DNA of 50,881 bases, from positions 1-50,881 of the forward strand of contig JBCBZW010000028.1 of assembly GCA_039815145.1 (NCBI GenBank), written 5' to 3'. Of the stretch, positions 38,875 to 48,196 are shown one piece after another. The notes beneath the pieces were generated by a model. The model made no database searches. It saw only the letters and a program-made list of their open reading frames with translations, and was not told the origin of the DNA. Positions within the stretch are counted from its first letter, which is position 1. The number at the start of each line of letters is the position of its first letter. The DNA is from Pseudomonadota bacterium. Its GTDB lineage: Bacteria; Pseudomonadota; Gammaproteobacteria; Steroidobacterales; JBCBZW01. Position numbers and translations under genes: made by a program.

Positions 38875-39630
38875 CTACGATGCCCGCTGACGAGAGCGAG
38901 TGGCGCGCGCAGCACCAGCCAGCAGCGCCAGGCCGAGCCAGCCGAAGGCGCCGCCACCGCCGTTGTCCTCGTCATCGTCATCGCTGCCACCGTCGTCATC
39001 GTCGGGGGGAATCGGCTCGGAGACCGTGCTCAGCAGCGTGGTGTTGCCGGGATCGAACATGAGATCGGTGATGTACTCCTCACCGAAGCCGATGGCCTCG
39101 CCGGCAGGCGCGTTGTTCGAGTTCTGCAGCCGACCCGTGCCGTCCGCGCGCAACTCGAACAGGGCCGGGTGGAAGCGGCCCGTGTCCATCTCACGACCGT
39201 TGAAGGTGAATACCACCTCCTCGCCGACCAGTTCGCTCACCTGGACGCCGTCGTCGAGCACCGCGGCCGCATCGATTTCGAAGCTGAGGGAGCTCCCTTG
39301 GGCGTAGAAGTCCTCGCCCGTGATCTCCCGCTGGAGATCGAAGGCGGGGAACCCGGAGGGGGTGCCGTCCTCCAATTCTCCCTGGACCTGATAGGTGACA
39401 CTGGTGATCGGTGGATCGACGTAGGCGGTGCCCGCCTCGAGGGGCGCGTCGATCACGATTTCGATGTTGAACACGCTGACCTCGCTGAAGGTGTTGGTCA
39501 GCGTGTAGTCGTTGTTCGAGGTGAAGAACATCGTCGTTTGCTGGGCGGCCGCTAGCCCCGGCGCGAGCAACAGGGGGGCCAGGATCCAAGGGGTTTTCGT
39601 CGTCGGGCGAGATATCGTCATCTTGTCCAT
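38875..39630 (-). CDS. Secreted GlyGly-CTERM protein
   Basis: This 251-residue protein has a signal peptide (to about residue 29, GLAAAQ) and an extracytoplasmic beta-rich domain. Near the C-terminus it has a Pro/Asp-Gly spacer (PIPPDDDDGGSDDDDEDNGGGG) followed by AFGWLGLALLAGAARATRSRQRAS. A Gly run, a short hydrophobic helix and a basic end are the GlyGly-CTERM sorting signal cut by rhombosortases in type II secretion systems. The processing protease should be encoded elsewhere in the genome. Function of the N-terminal domain unknown. Confidence 0.75.
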   Translation of the reverse strand: MDKMTISRPTTKTPWILAPLLLAPGLAAAQQTTMFFTSNNDYTLTNTFSEVSVFNIEIVIDAPLEAGTAYVDPPITSVTYQVQGELEDGTPSGFPAFDLQREITGEDFYAQGSSLSFEIDAAAVLDDGVQVSELVGEEVVFTFNGREMDTGRFHPALFELRADGTGRLQNSNNAPAGEAIGFGEEYITDLMFDPGNTTLLSTVSEPIPPDDDDGGSDDDDEDNGGGGAFGWLGLALLAGAARATRSRQRAS

Positions 39631-39681
39631 CCGATGGTGCGAGTGTCCTGGTACAACGGCGCTGGCGCGGATCTGTTGACG

Positions 39682-40947
39682 CTAGGCATCACCGTTCGCC
39701 GGCGCGTCGTCAGATGGCAACGCGCTCAACCAGGCCCGCACGGCGGGATCCTGGGTGAGGCCGAGGGCGCGTTGCAGGGCTCGATTCGCTTCCTCCAGGC
39801 GACCCGCGTGGCGTAGCACGTGCGCGTAGGTTACCCAGTAGGGTTGATAGGTCTGCGTAAGCGCTCCGGGCAATGCCTCCAGCGCCGAGAGCGCATGTGC
39901 CGCGCCTCGCGATCTGAGCAGCACCGCGGCACGCCCCACCTGCACGCCGACGGCATCGGTGAACACCAGGAGCGCATCGTAGAGCTGCTCGAGGGCAGGC
40001 CAGCGCGGCGTTCCGGTTCTGACCACCTCGCAGTGCACCGACTGAATCGCCGCCTCACACTGGTAGCGCCCGGGCTGCCCCGCGCGCGCGGCCTGGGCGA
40101 GTAGCGCCTCACCCTGGCGGATCATCGCCCAGGACCAGCGCGAGTGATCCTGGCGATCGAGGGGGACGAAGGCACCCGCCTCATCGCGGCGAGCGGCCCG
40201 TCGCGCCTCGCAGTGGTACATCAGCGCGAGCAGACCGAGCGCCTCCGGCTCAGGCATCAACGCCACCAGCACCTGCCCCAGCCAGATCGCCTCCTCGGCG
40301 AATCCCTGCGGGGTTCCCTCACCGGTGGCCGTCTCCGCCATCACGTCCCACCCGGCGTTGAAGGCCGTGTAGATCGCCGCCAAGACGTCATCCAGCCGCG
40401 GCGACAGGGCATCGCCTGTGGGTACCTCGTAGGCGATGCCCGCATCCCGGATGCGCGACTTCGCCCGCACCAGGCGCTGCCCCATCGCGGCCGGTGAGAC
40501 CAGGAAGGCACTGGCGATGCGCGAGGCGTCCAAGCCCAACACGGTCTGTAGCATGAGCGGCGTGCGGGCCGCCGCGTCGATGGCGGGGTGAGCGCAGACG
40601 AACATCAGCTTCAAGCGCTCGTCCGGGAACTGCACGGCGCCGTCGGGGCCCTCAGCGAGGGTGTTCTGCAGCTGTTCCACCGTGTAGCGGTGTTGCTCGC
40701 GAACCTTCGCCGCACGCTCGCCGTGGCCGAGACTGCGACGTGCGACCGTGAGCAACCAACCCTCGGGGTTGTGGGGCACACCACGCTCCGGCCACGTTCG
40801 CAGCGCGGCCGCGAACGCTTCGGAGAGCGCGTCCTCGGCGGCCATGAGATCGCGAGACCGCCTGCTCAAGAGCGCGACCAGGCGCCCGTAGGAGAGGCGC
40901 GCTACCGCTTCGGCAGCGCGCTCGCTCAGGGCGTTCGGGGATGGCAA
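39682..40947 (-). CDS. ECF-type sigma factor with DUF6596 domain
   Basis: I use the TTG at 40947 (421 residues) with GGGGG upstream; longer starts would overlap the YCII gene. The sigma-2 region reads LVALLSRRSRDLMAAEDALSEAFAAALRTWPERGVPHNPEGWLLTVARR, and sigma-4 LMLQTVLGLDASRIASAFLVSPAAMGQRLVRAKSRIRDAG. The C-terminal 230 residues form the DUF6596 TPR-like domain (TAFNAGWDVMAE, YQCEAAIQSVHCE). Members of this group control stress or detoxification responses and are encoded next to YCII proteins, as here. Confidence 0.82.
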   Translation of the reverse strand: MPSPNALSERAAEAVARLSYGRLVALLSRRSRDLMAAEDALSEAFAAALRTWPERGVPHNPEGWLLTVARRSLGHGERAAKVREQHRYTVEQLQNTLAEGPDGAVQFPDERLKLMFVCAHPAIDAAARTPLMLQTVLGLDASRIASAFLVSPAAMGQRLVRAKSRIRDAGIAYEVPTGDALSPRLDDVLAAIYTAFNAGWDVMAETATGEGTPQGFAEEAIWLGQVLVALMPEPEALGLLALMYHCEARRAARRDEAGAFVPLDRQDHSRWSWAMIRQGEALLAQAARAGQPGRYQCEAAIQSVHCEVVRTGTPRWPALEQLYDALLVFTDAVGVQVGRAAVLLRSRGAAHALSALEALPGALTQTYQPYWVTYAHVLRHAGRLEEANRALQRALGLTQDPAVRAWLSALPSDDAPANGDA

Positions 40948-40967
40948 CTCAGCCCCCGGTCCAGTCG

Positions 40968-41333
40968 CTACGGCGCGTCCGGCGGCGGGGGTAGCACCGG
41001 TCGCACCTCGACCGCCCCGTAGGCGGCAGCCGGCGAGCACGCCGCCCACGTCAACGCGGCGTCCAGGTCATCGACGTCGATGATGAAGTAGCCGCCGAGT
41101 TGCTCCTTACTGTCGGCGTAGGGGCCGTCGTGGACCACTCGCTTACCGTCACGCACGCGCACGGTGGTCGCGGCGTGGGGCGGGGTCAAGCCGGCCCCGT
41201 TCACCACCACCCCAGACTGCTGCAGGGTCTGCACGTAGTCCTGCCAGGCGGCCCAGTAGGCCTCAGTGCGCTCGGGGTCCTCGCGCTCGGCGAAGGCGTT
41301 GGCATCTTCTGCGAACATCATCATGTACTGCAT
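40968..41333 (-). CDS. YCII/DGPF domain protein
   Basis: This 121-residue protein begins MQYMMMFAEDANAFAEREDPE and has VVNGAGLTPPHAATTVRVRDGKRVVHDGPYADSKEQLGGYFIIDVDDLDAALTWAA, the typical DGPF/YCII pattern (D-G-P-Y/F, then GG-Y.i.d.......A..wa). These small dimers are partners of ECF sigma factors with extended C-termini, and the adjacent gene is one. Function in vivo is unclear. Confidence 0.87.
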   Translation of the reverse strand: MQYMMMFAEDANAFAEREDPERTEAYWAAWQDYVQTLQQSGVVVNGAGLTPPHAATTVRVRDGKRVVHDGPYADSKEQLGGYFIIDVDDLDAALTWAACSPAAAYGAVEVRPVLPPPPDAP

Positions 41334-41599
41334 GGCATCTTCTCTCCTGGGTGTTGGCGCGAGCCTGTCCCGCGCTCACCTGGATGAGCCGCCAGCCCAC
41401 ACGATTTCGACACGCCGAGCAATTTCCTAGTAATTCGCCGCCTGTGGAACAGGCGCCCCGTTCGCGTCAGTCCACAGAACCGTATTCCTGCCGCGTGCTA
41501 CCCTCACCCGCCGTGCTGGCGAGCGCCGCGAGCGTGCTCCCGCGACGCCAGCCCGCCGGCGCGACAACAACGACCCGATCGAAAGCCCCGAGCCCCGCC

Positions 41600-42841
41600 A
41601 TGAAGACCCTAGCCCTCGTCGCCTTCCAGTTCCCGCCACTCGTGGGCACGAGCGGGATCCAACGCACCCTCAGGTTCGTACAGCACCTGCCGAGCTTCGG
41701 CTGGCGACCGGTGGTGATCACCCCCTGGCGCGGCATCCACCGCACCGTCGACCTGGAGACGGAGAAGGCCCTGCCGCCGGAATGCGAGGTCATCCGCACG
41801 GGGTGCCTGGACACGGCGCGACATCTGGCCATCGGCGGCCGCTACCTCGGCGGCATGGCATTGCCGGATCGGTGGACCTCATGGCGCTGGTTCGCCCCCC
41901 TCGCGCTCAAACAGCTGCGCGCACTCGACCCGCAAGTGGTGTGGAGCACCTACCCGATCGCCACGGCGCACCACGTGGGCCACGACCTATCGAAACGTCT
42001 CGGTGTGCCCTGGGTGGCAGACTTCCGCGACCCGATGGCGCAGGACGGCTACCCCAGCGACCCGCGCCAGCACCGCGCCTTCGTGGAGACGGAGCGCCTC
42101 GCGATCGAGCACGCCCGCAAGCTCGTGTTCGTCGCGCCCAGCGCTCTCGAGACCTACCGCAAGCGCTACGCGAGCACGCAGGCGGAGCGCTTCGAGCTGA
42201 TCGAAAACGGCTTCGACGAGAACGCCTTCGACGGCCTTCGCCGCGACCCACCGCCGCGCGACGGACGCCCCCTGGTCCTTCTGCACAGCGGCATGGTGTA
42301 CGAGAATGAGCGAAACCCCTCCGCCCTGTTCGAGTCCATCAGTCGTCTGCACCGAAAGGGCACCCTGCAGCCGAGCGATGTCACGATCCGCTTCCGCGCG
42401 CCGGTGCAGGAGGCCTTCGTCCGCGAGCGCGCGGAGCACTTCGGCGTCACCGACTTCGTCGAGATCCTGCCGCGCTTCACCTACCGCGAAGCCCTGGCGG
42501 AGATGCTGAGCGTAGACGCCTTGCTCGTCCTGCAGAGCGAGACCTGCAACGAGCAGATCCCGGCCAAGCTCTACGAGTATCTGCGCACGGAGCAGCCGAT
42601 CCTCGCCCTCACGGATCCCGCCGGCGACACGGGCAAGCTCCTGCAGTCCCTGGACCTGCCGTGGGTCACCCCGTTGGAGAAGACGGATCCGGTGGAGGAG
42701 ATGCTGCCCCGATTCCTGAGCCAACTGCGCGAGGGCCAGATCAGCAGTGCCGATCCGGCCGCGGTGGCGCGCTACTCGCGCAAGGCGCTCACCGGACGAC
42801 TGGTCGAAGTACTCGACGGGCTGGACGCCCCGTCGCCCTGA
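41600..42841 (+). CDS. Glycosyltransferase, GT4 family
   Basis: The ATG at 41600 gives 413 residues; no strong ribosome-binding site is visible, and a reading extending upstream seems non-coding. The N-terminus LALVAFQFPPLVGTSGIQRTLRFVQHLPSFGW is the typical GT4 donor-loop start (pP..GGi...r...), and the second half shows FVAPSALETYRKR, RFELIENGFDENAFDG, LLHSGMVYENERNP and LPRFTYREALAEMLSVDALLVLQSETCNEQIPAKLYEYL (E-x7-E-type region). It would add a sugar to a lipid-linked glycan in the adjacent locus. Confidence 0.83.
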   Translation: MKTLALVAFQFPPLVGTSGIQRTLRFVQHLPSFGWRPVVITPWRGIHRTVDLETEKALPPECEVIRTGCLDTARHLAIGGRYLGGMALPDRWTSWRWFAPLALKQLRALDPQVVWSTYPIATAHHVGHDLSKRLGVPWVADFRDPMAQDGYPSDPRQHRAFVETERLAIEHARKLVFVAPSALETYRKRYASTQAERFELIENGFDENAFDGLRRDPPPRDGRPLVLLHSGMVYENERNPSALFESISRLHRKGTLQPSDVTIRFRAPVQEAFVRERAEHFGVTDFVEILPRFTYREALAEMLSVDALLVLQSETCNEQIPAKLYEYLRTEQPILALTDPAGDTGKLLQSLDLPWVTPLEKTDPVEEMLPRFLSQLREGQISSADPAAVARYSRKALTGRLVEVLDGLDAPSP

Positions 42842-42859
42842 CGACGCCTAGCGGTAGTA

Positions 42860-43978
42860 TTAGGCTTTGACAGTACGCCCGAGGAACTGGGCGATGTGCT
42901 CGACGATGCGCTCCGCCGCTCGACCATCCCACAGCTCCGGACGACGCCCCGTGGGTACATCGCCCGCCAGCACGTTGCGCGCGGCGCTCTCGATGAGCGC
43001 CGGGTCCGTTCCCACCAGCTGATTGGTCCCTTCGGCCACGGTCACCGGGCGCTCGGTGTTCTCGCGCATAGTGAGGCAAGGCACGGACAGGGCCGTGGTT
43101 TCCTCCTGCAAGCCACCGCTGTCCGTGAGCACGATGGTGGCGTCCTTCCAAAGATTCAGGAACGCCATGTAGGACAAGGGCCCGATCAGCTTGATACCGG
43201 CGGGGATCGGTATCTGCGCGGCCTCCAGGCCCGCGCGCGTACGGGGATGGACGGGGAAGATCAGCGGCAGCGACTCGCTGATGCGCCCCAGGGCGGCCAT
43301 GATGCCGCCGAGCACCTGCGGGTCGTCCACATTGGAGGGGCGATGCATGGTCACCACCCCGTAGCGTTCCAGTTCGGCCTTGATGTCACGTGCCTCGAGC
43401 CCCTCGTCGCCGACGCGGCCGAGCCGCTCGAGCTGGTACAGAAGGTTGTCCACCATCACGTGACCGACGAAGTGGACGCTGGCCTCGTCTTTGCCCTCGG
43501 CGAGCAGGTTCTCGAGCCCCGCAGGTTCCGTCGCAAAGAACAGGTCGCTGATGGCGTCGGTCACCAAGCGGTTGATCTCCTCGGGCATGCGACGGTCGCC
43601 GCTGCGAAGGCCCGCTTCGATGTGCGCCACCGGAATGTGTAGCTTTTTCGCTACAAGCGAACACGCGACGGTGGAGTTCACATCCCCGACGACCACGGTC
43701 GCATCCGGGCGCTCCTCCATGGCGATGGGCTCGTAGGCCATCATGATCTTGGCGGTCTGTTCAGCGTGACTCCCGCCCCCTGCGTCCAGGTGGCGATCGG
43801 GAGCGGGAATGCCGAGCTCCTCGAAAAACACATCACTCATCTGCCGGTCGTAGTGCTGCCCCGTGTGCACGATTCGGTACCGGAACTCGGAGGAGCGCGC
43901 GTCGAGGGCGCGCACCACGGGTGCGATCTTCATGAAATTGGGGCGTGCACCAGCGATCAGGTGAACAAGTGCGGACAT
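42860..43978 (-). CDS. wecB: UDP-N-acetylglucosamine 2-epimerase
   Basis: This 372-residue enzyme interconverts UDP-GlcNAc and UDP-ManNAc. Family motifs are ARPNFMK (residues 11-17), HTGQHYDRQMSD (38-49), HIEAGLRSGDR (119-129), TMHRPSN (210-216), FPVHPRT (241-247), TDSGGLQEE (285-293) and TMRENTERPVT (303-313). Length is normal for WecB. It would supply ManNAc for enterobacterial-common-antigen-like or exopolysaccharide synthesis encoded here. It is divergent from the flippase gene. Confidence 0.92.
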   Translation of the reverse strand: MSALVHLIAGARPNFMKIAPVVRALDARSSEFRYRIVHTGQHYDRQMSDVFFEELGIPAPDRHLDAGGGSHAEQTAKIMMAYEPIAMEERPDATVVVGDVNSTVACSLVAKKLHIPVAHIEAGLRSGDRRMPEEINRLVTDAISDLFFATEPAGLENLLAEGKDEASVHFVGHVMVDNLLYQLERLGRVGDEGLEARDIKAELERYGVVTMHRPSNVDDPQVLGGIMAALGRISESLPLIFPVHPRTRAGLEAAQIPIPAGIKLIGPLSYMAFLNLWKDATIVLTDSGGLQEETTALSVPCLTMRENTERPVTVAEGTNQLVGTDPALIESAARNVLAGDVPTGRRPELWDGRAAERIVEHIAQFLGRTVKA

Positions 43979-44166
43979 GGAATTCGCCTACTGCCAGAGA
44001 AGTGGCGAATGGTGCCAGCGGGCGCCGCGTGATGCGAGGAATATCCACGCCGCTCTCACGCACTTGATCCAAGCGGCTGAGAGCCTCGCGGAACGATGTG
44101 ATCGCTGCCATGGCCGAAGCTGAACGGCGGCGCTACACTTCGCCGCTTTGCTCTGCGGGGGCCACC

Positions 44167-45621
44167 GTGGCCGAGCCAGCCAAGGACAGCGTTGGAAAGC
44201 GCGTGATATCCGGCTTCCGCTGGCTCGCGATGGCCCGCCTCGCCGGCCAGGCGGGCACCTGGGTCGTCACCCTCGTCGTCATCCGCCTGCTCACGCCCGA
44301 CGACTACGGCCTGATGGCCATGGCGACCATCGTCATCGGCTTCTTCGCCCTGCTCGAGGAATTCGGCATGGGCGCGGCGATCACCCAGCGCAGCGAACTC
44401 CCCGACGGCCTGGTGAGCAAGGTCTTCGGCGTCGTGATCCTGGTCAACTCGACCGCCGCGGTGCTGCTGCTCCTCCTGGCCCACCCGATGGCGGCGTTTT
44501 TCGACGAACCCCGAATCACCCCCATCATCTGGGTGCTCACCCTGCGCTTCCCGCTGCTCACGATGCTCACCATCCCCCAGGCGATGCTCGATCGGCGTAT
44601 GCAGTTCAAGCGCAAGGCGATGGTGATCTTCGTTGCCATGATCACCGGCAGCGTGATCTCCCTGATCCTCGCCCTGTCCGGCGCCGGGGTCTGGTCCCTC
44701 GTCTACAGCTCCATCGGCGCCACCCTCGTGCGCACCATCGGCATGAACCTCGCGGCACGCCACTTCGAGTGGCCGAGTTTCTCCTTCAAGGGCATGCGCG
44801 AGGTCGTCACCTTCGGCGGCCAAGTCACGGTGATGCGCGTGCTTTGGTACGTCTACTCGAAGGCGGACGTGTTCGTGATCGGGCGACTGCTCGGCAAGGA
44901 AGTGTTGGGCCTCTACGCGGTCGCCATGCAGCTCGCGTCCCTGCCGATGAAGAAGCTAGCTGCCAACGTCAACGAAGTGGGGTTCGTCGGCTTCTCGCGT
45001 CTGCAGGACGACAAGGCGGAAATCGCCCGTCAGTTCATGCGCGCCACGGAGCTCGTGGCGATCTTCAGCTTCCCGGTCTTCTTCGGTATTTCGACGATAG
45101 CGCCGGAGATCGTGACGGTCATTCTCGGCCCCGAATGGATCGGGGCCATCGTGCCCCTGCAGCTACTGAGCCTGAGTTGTCCGCTGCGCATGATTAATCA
45201 GGTGCTGAACTCGGCCCTGCTCGGCATCGGCAAGGCTGACGTCGCCCTGGTCAACACGGGGCTCACCACGGTTATCCTGCCCGCTAGCTTCCTGTTCGGC
45301 GCGCAGTACGGGCTGGTGGGCGTTTGCTGGGCCTGGATCATCGGGTTCACCCTGTGCTTCGCCGCCATCGCGTACCGATCCCTGCCGCTTCTGCATGTCT
45401 CCCGAGCGCAGTATGTCAAGCTGATCCTCGCCTTCGCGGCCAGTGCTGGCACCATGTGGATCGCGGTCAGCCTTGCCCGACAGGCGGTCACCTATTCGGG
45501 GACCCCGCCAGGGGTGTATTCTCTGGCCGCGCTCATCGCGGTGGGGGCCGGCGTTTTCGGCCTGATCGCGCTGACGTTGCACCGCAGCTCAGCGGCCCTC
45601 GCTCTGAAGATGGTGCGATGA
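44167..45621 (+). CDS. Polysaccharide flippase (Wzx, PST family)
   Basis: I take the GTG at 44167 (484 residues) as the start, since the family begins near GKRVISGFRWLAMARLAGQ; an ATG at 44110 is possible. There are 12 or more transmembrane segments. Conserved elements are RLLTPDDYGLMAMATIV, FGMGAAITQR and FSRLQDDKAEIARQFMR. It belongs to MatE/PST-type O-antigen or exopolysaccharide translocases, which flip lipid-linked repeat units to the periplasm. With WecB, GT4 and O-ligase it forms the export part of the locus. Confidence 0.85.
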   Translation: MAEPAKDSVGKRVISGFRWLAMARLAGQAGTWVVTLVVIRLLTPDDYGLMAMATIVIGFFALLEEFGMGAAITQRSELPDGLVSKVFGVVILVNSTAAVLLLLLAHPMAAFFDEPRITPIIWVLTLRFPLLTMLTIPQAMLDRRMQFKRKAMVIFVAMITGSVISLILALSGAGVWSLVYSSIGATLVRTIGMNLAARHFEWPSFSFKGMREVVTFGGQVTVMRVLWYVYSKADVFVIGRLLGKEVLGLYAVAMQLASLPMKKLAANVNEVGFVGFSRLQDDKAEIARQFMRATELVAIFSFPVFFGISTIAPEIVTVILGPEWIGAIVPLQLLSLSCPLRMINQVLNSALLGIGKADVALVNTGLTTVILPASFLFGAQYGLVGVCWAWIIGFTLCFAAIAYRSLPLLHVSRAQYVKLILAFAASAGTMWIAVSLARQAVTYSGTPPGVYSLAALIAVGAGVFGLIALTLHRSSAALALKMVR

Positions 45622-45766
45622 GGTCGACCGACAAGTCGGACGTGTATTACCGAACGCGGCCCCCGACTTTGGGGGCGTCGGGCGTAGGAAACATTTGAAG
45701 TCATCTGACCTGACCTGAATAACAACTTAGGTGAAGGACTCACCGTAAAAGCTGAGGAAGGCAGAA

Positions 45767-46750
45767 GTGTCCAGTAAGAGACCCAGGGGAGCGGTCGCCG
45801 GCAGCGTACCGGCAGCCCTAGCCATGCTCATCGCCACGATCTCCGGATGCGGCGGTGGCGGCGGCACCGGTGCCCCGGCACCTGAGGAGGAGGCGGCGCC
45901 TCCCCCGGAAGACAATTTGACCGTGAACAGCGCGCCGACGATCGGCGGCCTGCCGGATACCAACGTCACGGCACGGGAGCGCTACAGCTTCATGCCGACC
46001 TCGAGCGACAGCGACGGCGATCCGCTCTCCTTCAGCATCGACAACGCGCCGCAGTGGATGTCCTTCTCGGCCAACAACGGCGCGATCAGCGGCACGCCGC
46101 AGCTTGCCGACGTGGGCGTGTACAACGGCATCCGGATCAGCGTCTCTGACGGTCAGGAGTCCGCCTCACTCTCCTTCACCCTGGTGGTCTCGACCCCCGC
46201 GGACAACTCGCCGCCGCAGATCAGCGGCACGCCGGGGATCGAAGTGATCGCGACGGATAGCTATCAGTTCATCCCCACCGCCGCAGATGCGGACGGCGAC
46301 GCGCTCACCTTCAGCGTGGCCAGCCTGCCAGCCTGGGCCAGCTTCTCGCCCGCCACGGGAGAACTGAGCGGCACGCCGATGGAAGCCGACGTCGGCTTCT
46401 ACGCCGGAGTGTCGGTGAGCGTCACCGATGGCATCAGCACGGTGAGCTTGCCGACGTTTGGCGTGGAGGTGCTCGCGGCAGGGCGCTTCGGCGTCACCCT
46501 GAGCTGGACACCGCCCACGGAGAACACCGACGACACGGTGCTCACCGACCTCACGGCCTATCGGATCTACCAGGGCACGGCGCCGGGCAATTACTCGGAA
46601 ATCACGAACGTGGATAACCCGGGGCTCTCGTCCTTCGGCATCGATCGACTCGCCCGCGGTGAGTACTACTTCGCGATCACCGCCGTGAATGGGCGTGGCG
46701 TCGAAAGCCGCCTCTCGAACGAGGTTCGGATCTCGATCCCCACCGACTGA
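45767..46750 (+). CDS. Lipoprotein with two Ig-like (He_PIG) domains and FN3
   Basis: A GTG start follows GAGGAAGG. The 327-residue protein has a lipoprotein signal (AMLIATISGC, acylated Cys at about residue 28), a Gly/Pro/Glu spacer, then two repeats: NSAPTIGGLPDTNVTARERYSFMP...DGDPLSFSIDNAPQWMSFS...ISGTP and PPQISGTPGIEVIATDSYQFIP...DGDALTFSVASLPAWASFS...LSGTP (cadherin/He_PIG type), and a C-terminal fibronectin-III domain (FGVTLSWTPP...LTAYRIYQG). Such proteins bind other envelope or extracellular components. Preceded by a 145-base gap with a GCCCCC/GGGGGC hairpin. Confidence 0.8.
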   Translation: MSSKRPRGAVAGSVPAALAMLIATISGCGGGGGTGAPAPEEEAAPPPEDNLTVNSAPTIGGLPDTNVTARERYSFMPTSSDSDGDPLSFSIDNAPQWMSFSANNGAISGTPQLADVGVYNGIRISVSDGQESASLSFTLVVSTPADNSPPQISGTPGIEVIATDSYQFIPTAADADGDALTFSVASLPAWASFSPATGELSGTPMEADVGFYAGVSVSVTDGISTVSLPTFGVEVLAAGRFGVTLSWTPPTENTDDTVLTDLTAYRIYQGTAPGNYSEITNVDNPGLSSFGIDRLARGEYYFAITAVNGRGVESRLSNEVRISIPTD

Positions 46751-46767
46751 TCGGGTGTCCGCCCGGC

Positions 46768-48153
46768 TCAGCTACTGGTTCGGGAGGATGAGGTGGCGAC
46801 CATAGTGGCCCCCGCCGTGGGGGCTGGCGCGTCCAGGGGCCCACCCACCGGCGCCTGGGAACGTGGCCGGCGCTTTCGCCGCTCCTTGTCCTTCGACGGC
46901 GACTTCACTTTGACCAACCCGAGGTGCTCCTGCACCAAACGCTCGGCGATCATCACGATCGCGATCAGGTGGTAGTACAGGTCGAAGTACGCCATGCCGA
47001 GGAAGGCACCGCCCACGGCGTACCCGGTGAGCGAGACCTGCACCATGGCGGCGAGGCTGCGGGCCCACGCGAGCTCCTCGTGGGGCTTGCTCAGGCGGAT
47101 AATGCGACCCGCAGTAAGCAGCGTGAGCACGCCGAGGGTCAAGAACAGCCCAAGGCCGACGAACCCCTGCTCCGCGAGCACTTCGAAGTAGATGCTGTGG
47201 GCGTCGTGGAAATCCAGGGGATCGGGGGCGTAGCGCATGAACAGCTCGGGGCTGAAGACGCTGAAGCCTCCGCCGGTGAGCGGATGATCCATCGCGAAGC
47301 GAATGGCGAAGCCCCAGGCGTTCAATCGACCCATGGCCGATCCGTCTTCCTGATAGGTGCGGATCGTCTGCATCCGCTCCCACCACTCGTCCGGCATGAA
47401 CTGGAAGAACACGGGCATCAGGGCGATCAGCACCAACGCCGTTCGCCCCTTGTAGGGGCTCTTCCACCACAGCATCGTGAGCATGGCCACGGAGGCAAGC
47501 AGCGCCCCGCGCGAATGGGTGCCCAGAATCGCCAAGGCCGTGAGCCCCATGCAGCCGAAGATCGCCAAGCGGAAGATCTTCCGCTCCACCAGCGTGCTCA
47601 GGAAGAACATCAACGGCATGGTCATCACAAGCACCATACCTAGGGAGTTGTTGTCGGTGATGAAGCTCTGCGGTGGCCCCCAAACTAGGCTGTGGCCACC
47701 GCCCAGGACTGAGAAGACCCCGCCCTTGACACCGAAGAACCCAAGCGAGGCCACCACCACCCAGACCAGCACGATGAGCTTCTGCTTGGTATTGATCAAC
47801 GCCACCGTTAGGAGGCAGAACAGCATGATCTTCATCGTGCGATCCCACTCCCAAGCCGCTTGGTCGGGGTAGATCGCTGTCAGGGTGCTCAAGTTGAGCC
47901 AGACGATAAACGCTCCCCACAAGAACATGAGCGGCGTTGCTGGCAGTGCCCTCTTGTCCTTGTCGAAGGCAAAGGCGATGAGCGTGACCAGGCCGACCAG
48001 CTGAGAGAACGGGAAGCTGTAGGCGAAACCGAAGGTGAGGCGGTGGGGGTTCATGTAACCGAGCCACGACCACACGAGCACCCCGATCCACGCTCGACTG
48101 AACACGTGGGGCAGGGCGCCGAGCACCAACAGCAGCACTAGGAGGTCACGCAT
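46768..48153 (-). CDS. O-glycosylation ligase-like protein, exosortase A type
   Basis: This 461-residue protein with about 11 transmembrane segments matches the O-ligase family associated with exosortase A (PEP_O_lig_1): MRDLLVLLLVLGALPHVF..., AWIGVLVWSWLGYMNPHRLTFGFAYSFPF, NTKQKLIVLVWVVVASLGFFGVKGG and SFITDNNSLGMVLVMTMPL. These proteins (related to WaaL/Wzy) act in polymerising or attaching exopolysaccharide, in genomes with PEP-CTERM sorting. The C-terminus has a long basic, Pro/Ala-rich tail. Its presence implies an exosortase A system elsewhere. Confidence 0.85.
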   Translation of the reverse strand: MRDLLVLLLVLGALPHVFSRAWIGVLVWSWLGYMNPHRLTFGFAYSFPFSQLVGLVTLIAFAFDKDKRALPATPLMFLWGAFIVWLNLSTLTAIYPDQAAWEWDRTMKIMLFCLLTVALINTKQKLIVLVWVVVASLGFFGVKGGVFSVLGGGHSLVWGPPQSFITDNNSLGMVLVMTMPLMFFLSTLVERKIFRLAIFGCMGLTALAILGTHSRGALLASVAMLTMLWWKSPYKGRTALVLIALMPVFFQFMPDEWWERMQTIRTYQEDGSAMGRLNAWGFAIRFAMDHPLTGGGFSVFSPELFMRYAPDPLDFHDAHSIYFEVLAEQGFVGLGLFLTLGVLTLLTAGRIIRLSKPHEELAWARSLAAMVQVSLTGYAVGGAFLGMAYFDLYYHLIAIVMIAERLVQEHLGLVKVKSPSKDKERRKRRPRSQAPVGGPLDAPAPTAGATMVATSSSRTSS

Positions 48154-48196
48154 TTACTCAGGCTCTCCCGTCGAGGCTCGGCTTGAGGCGAGTGCG

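Noticed and set aside
44056-44823. Long His/Gly/Glu-rich frame antisense to the flippase
   Set aside because: Composition is typical of antisense reading of a hydrophobic high-GC gene; the flippase frame has clear motifs.
46772-48091. 439-codon frame overlapping the O-ligase on the same strand
   Set aside because: It is the shifted frame of a real membrane-protein gene, with Arg/His/Gly-rich content and no domain.
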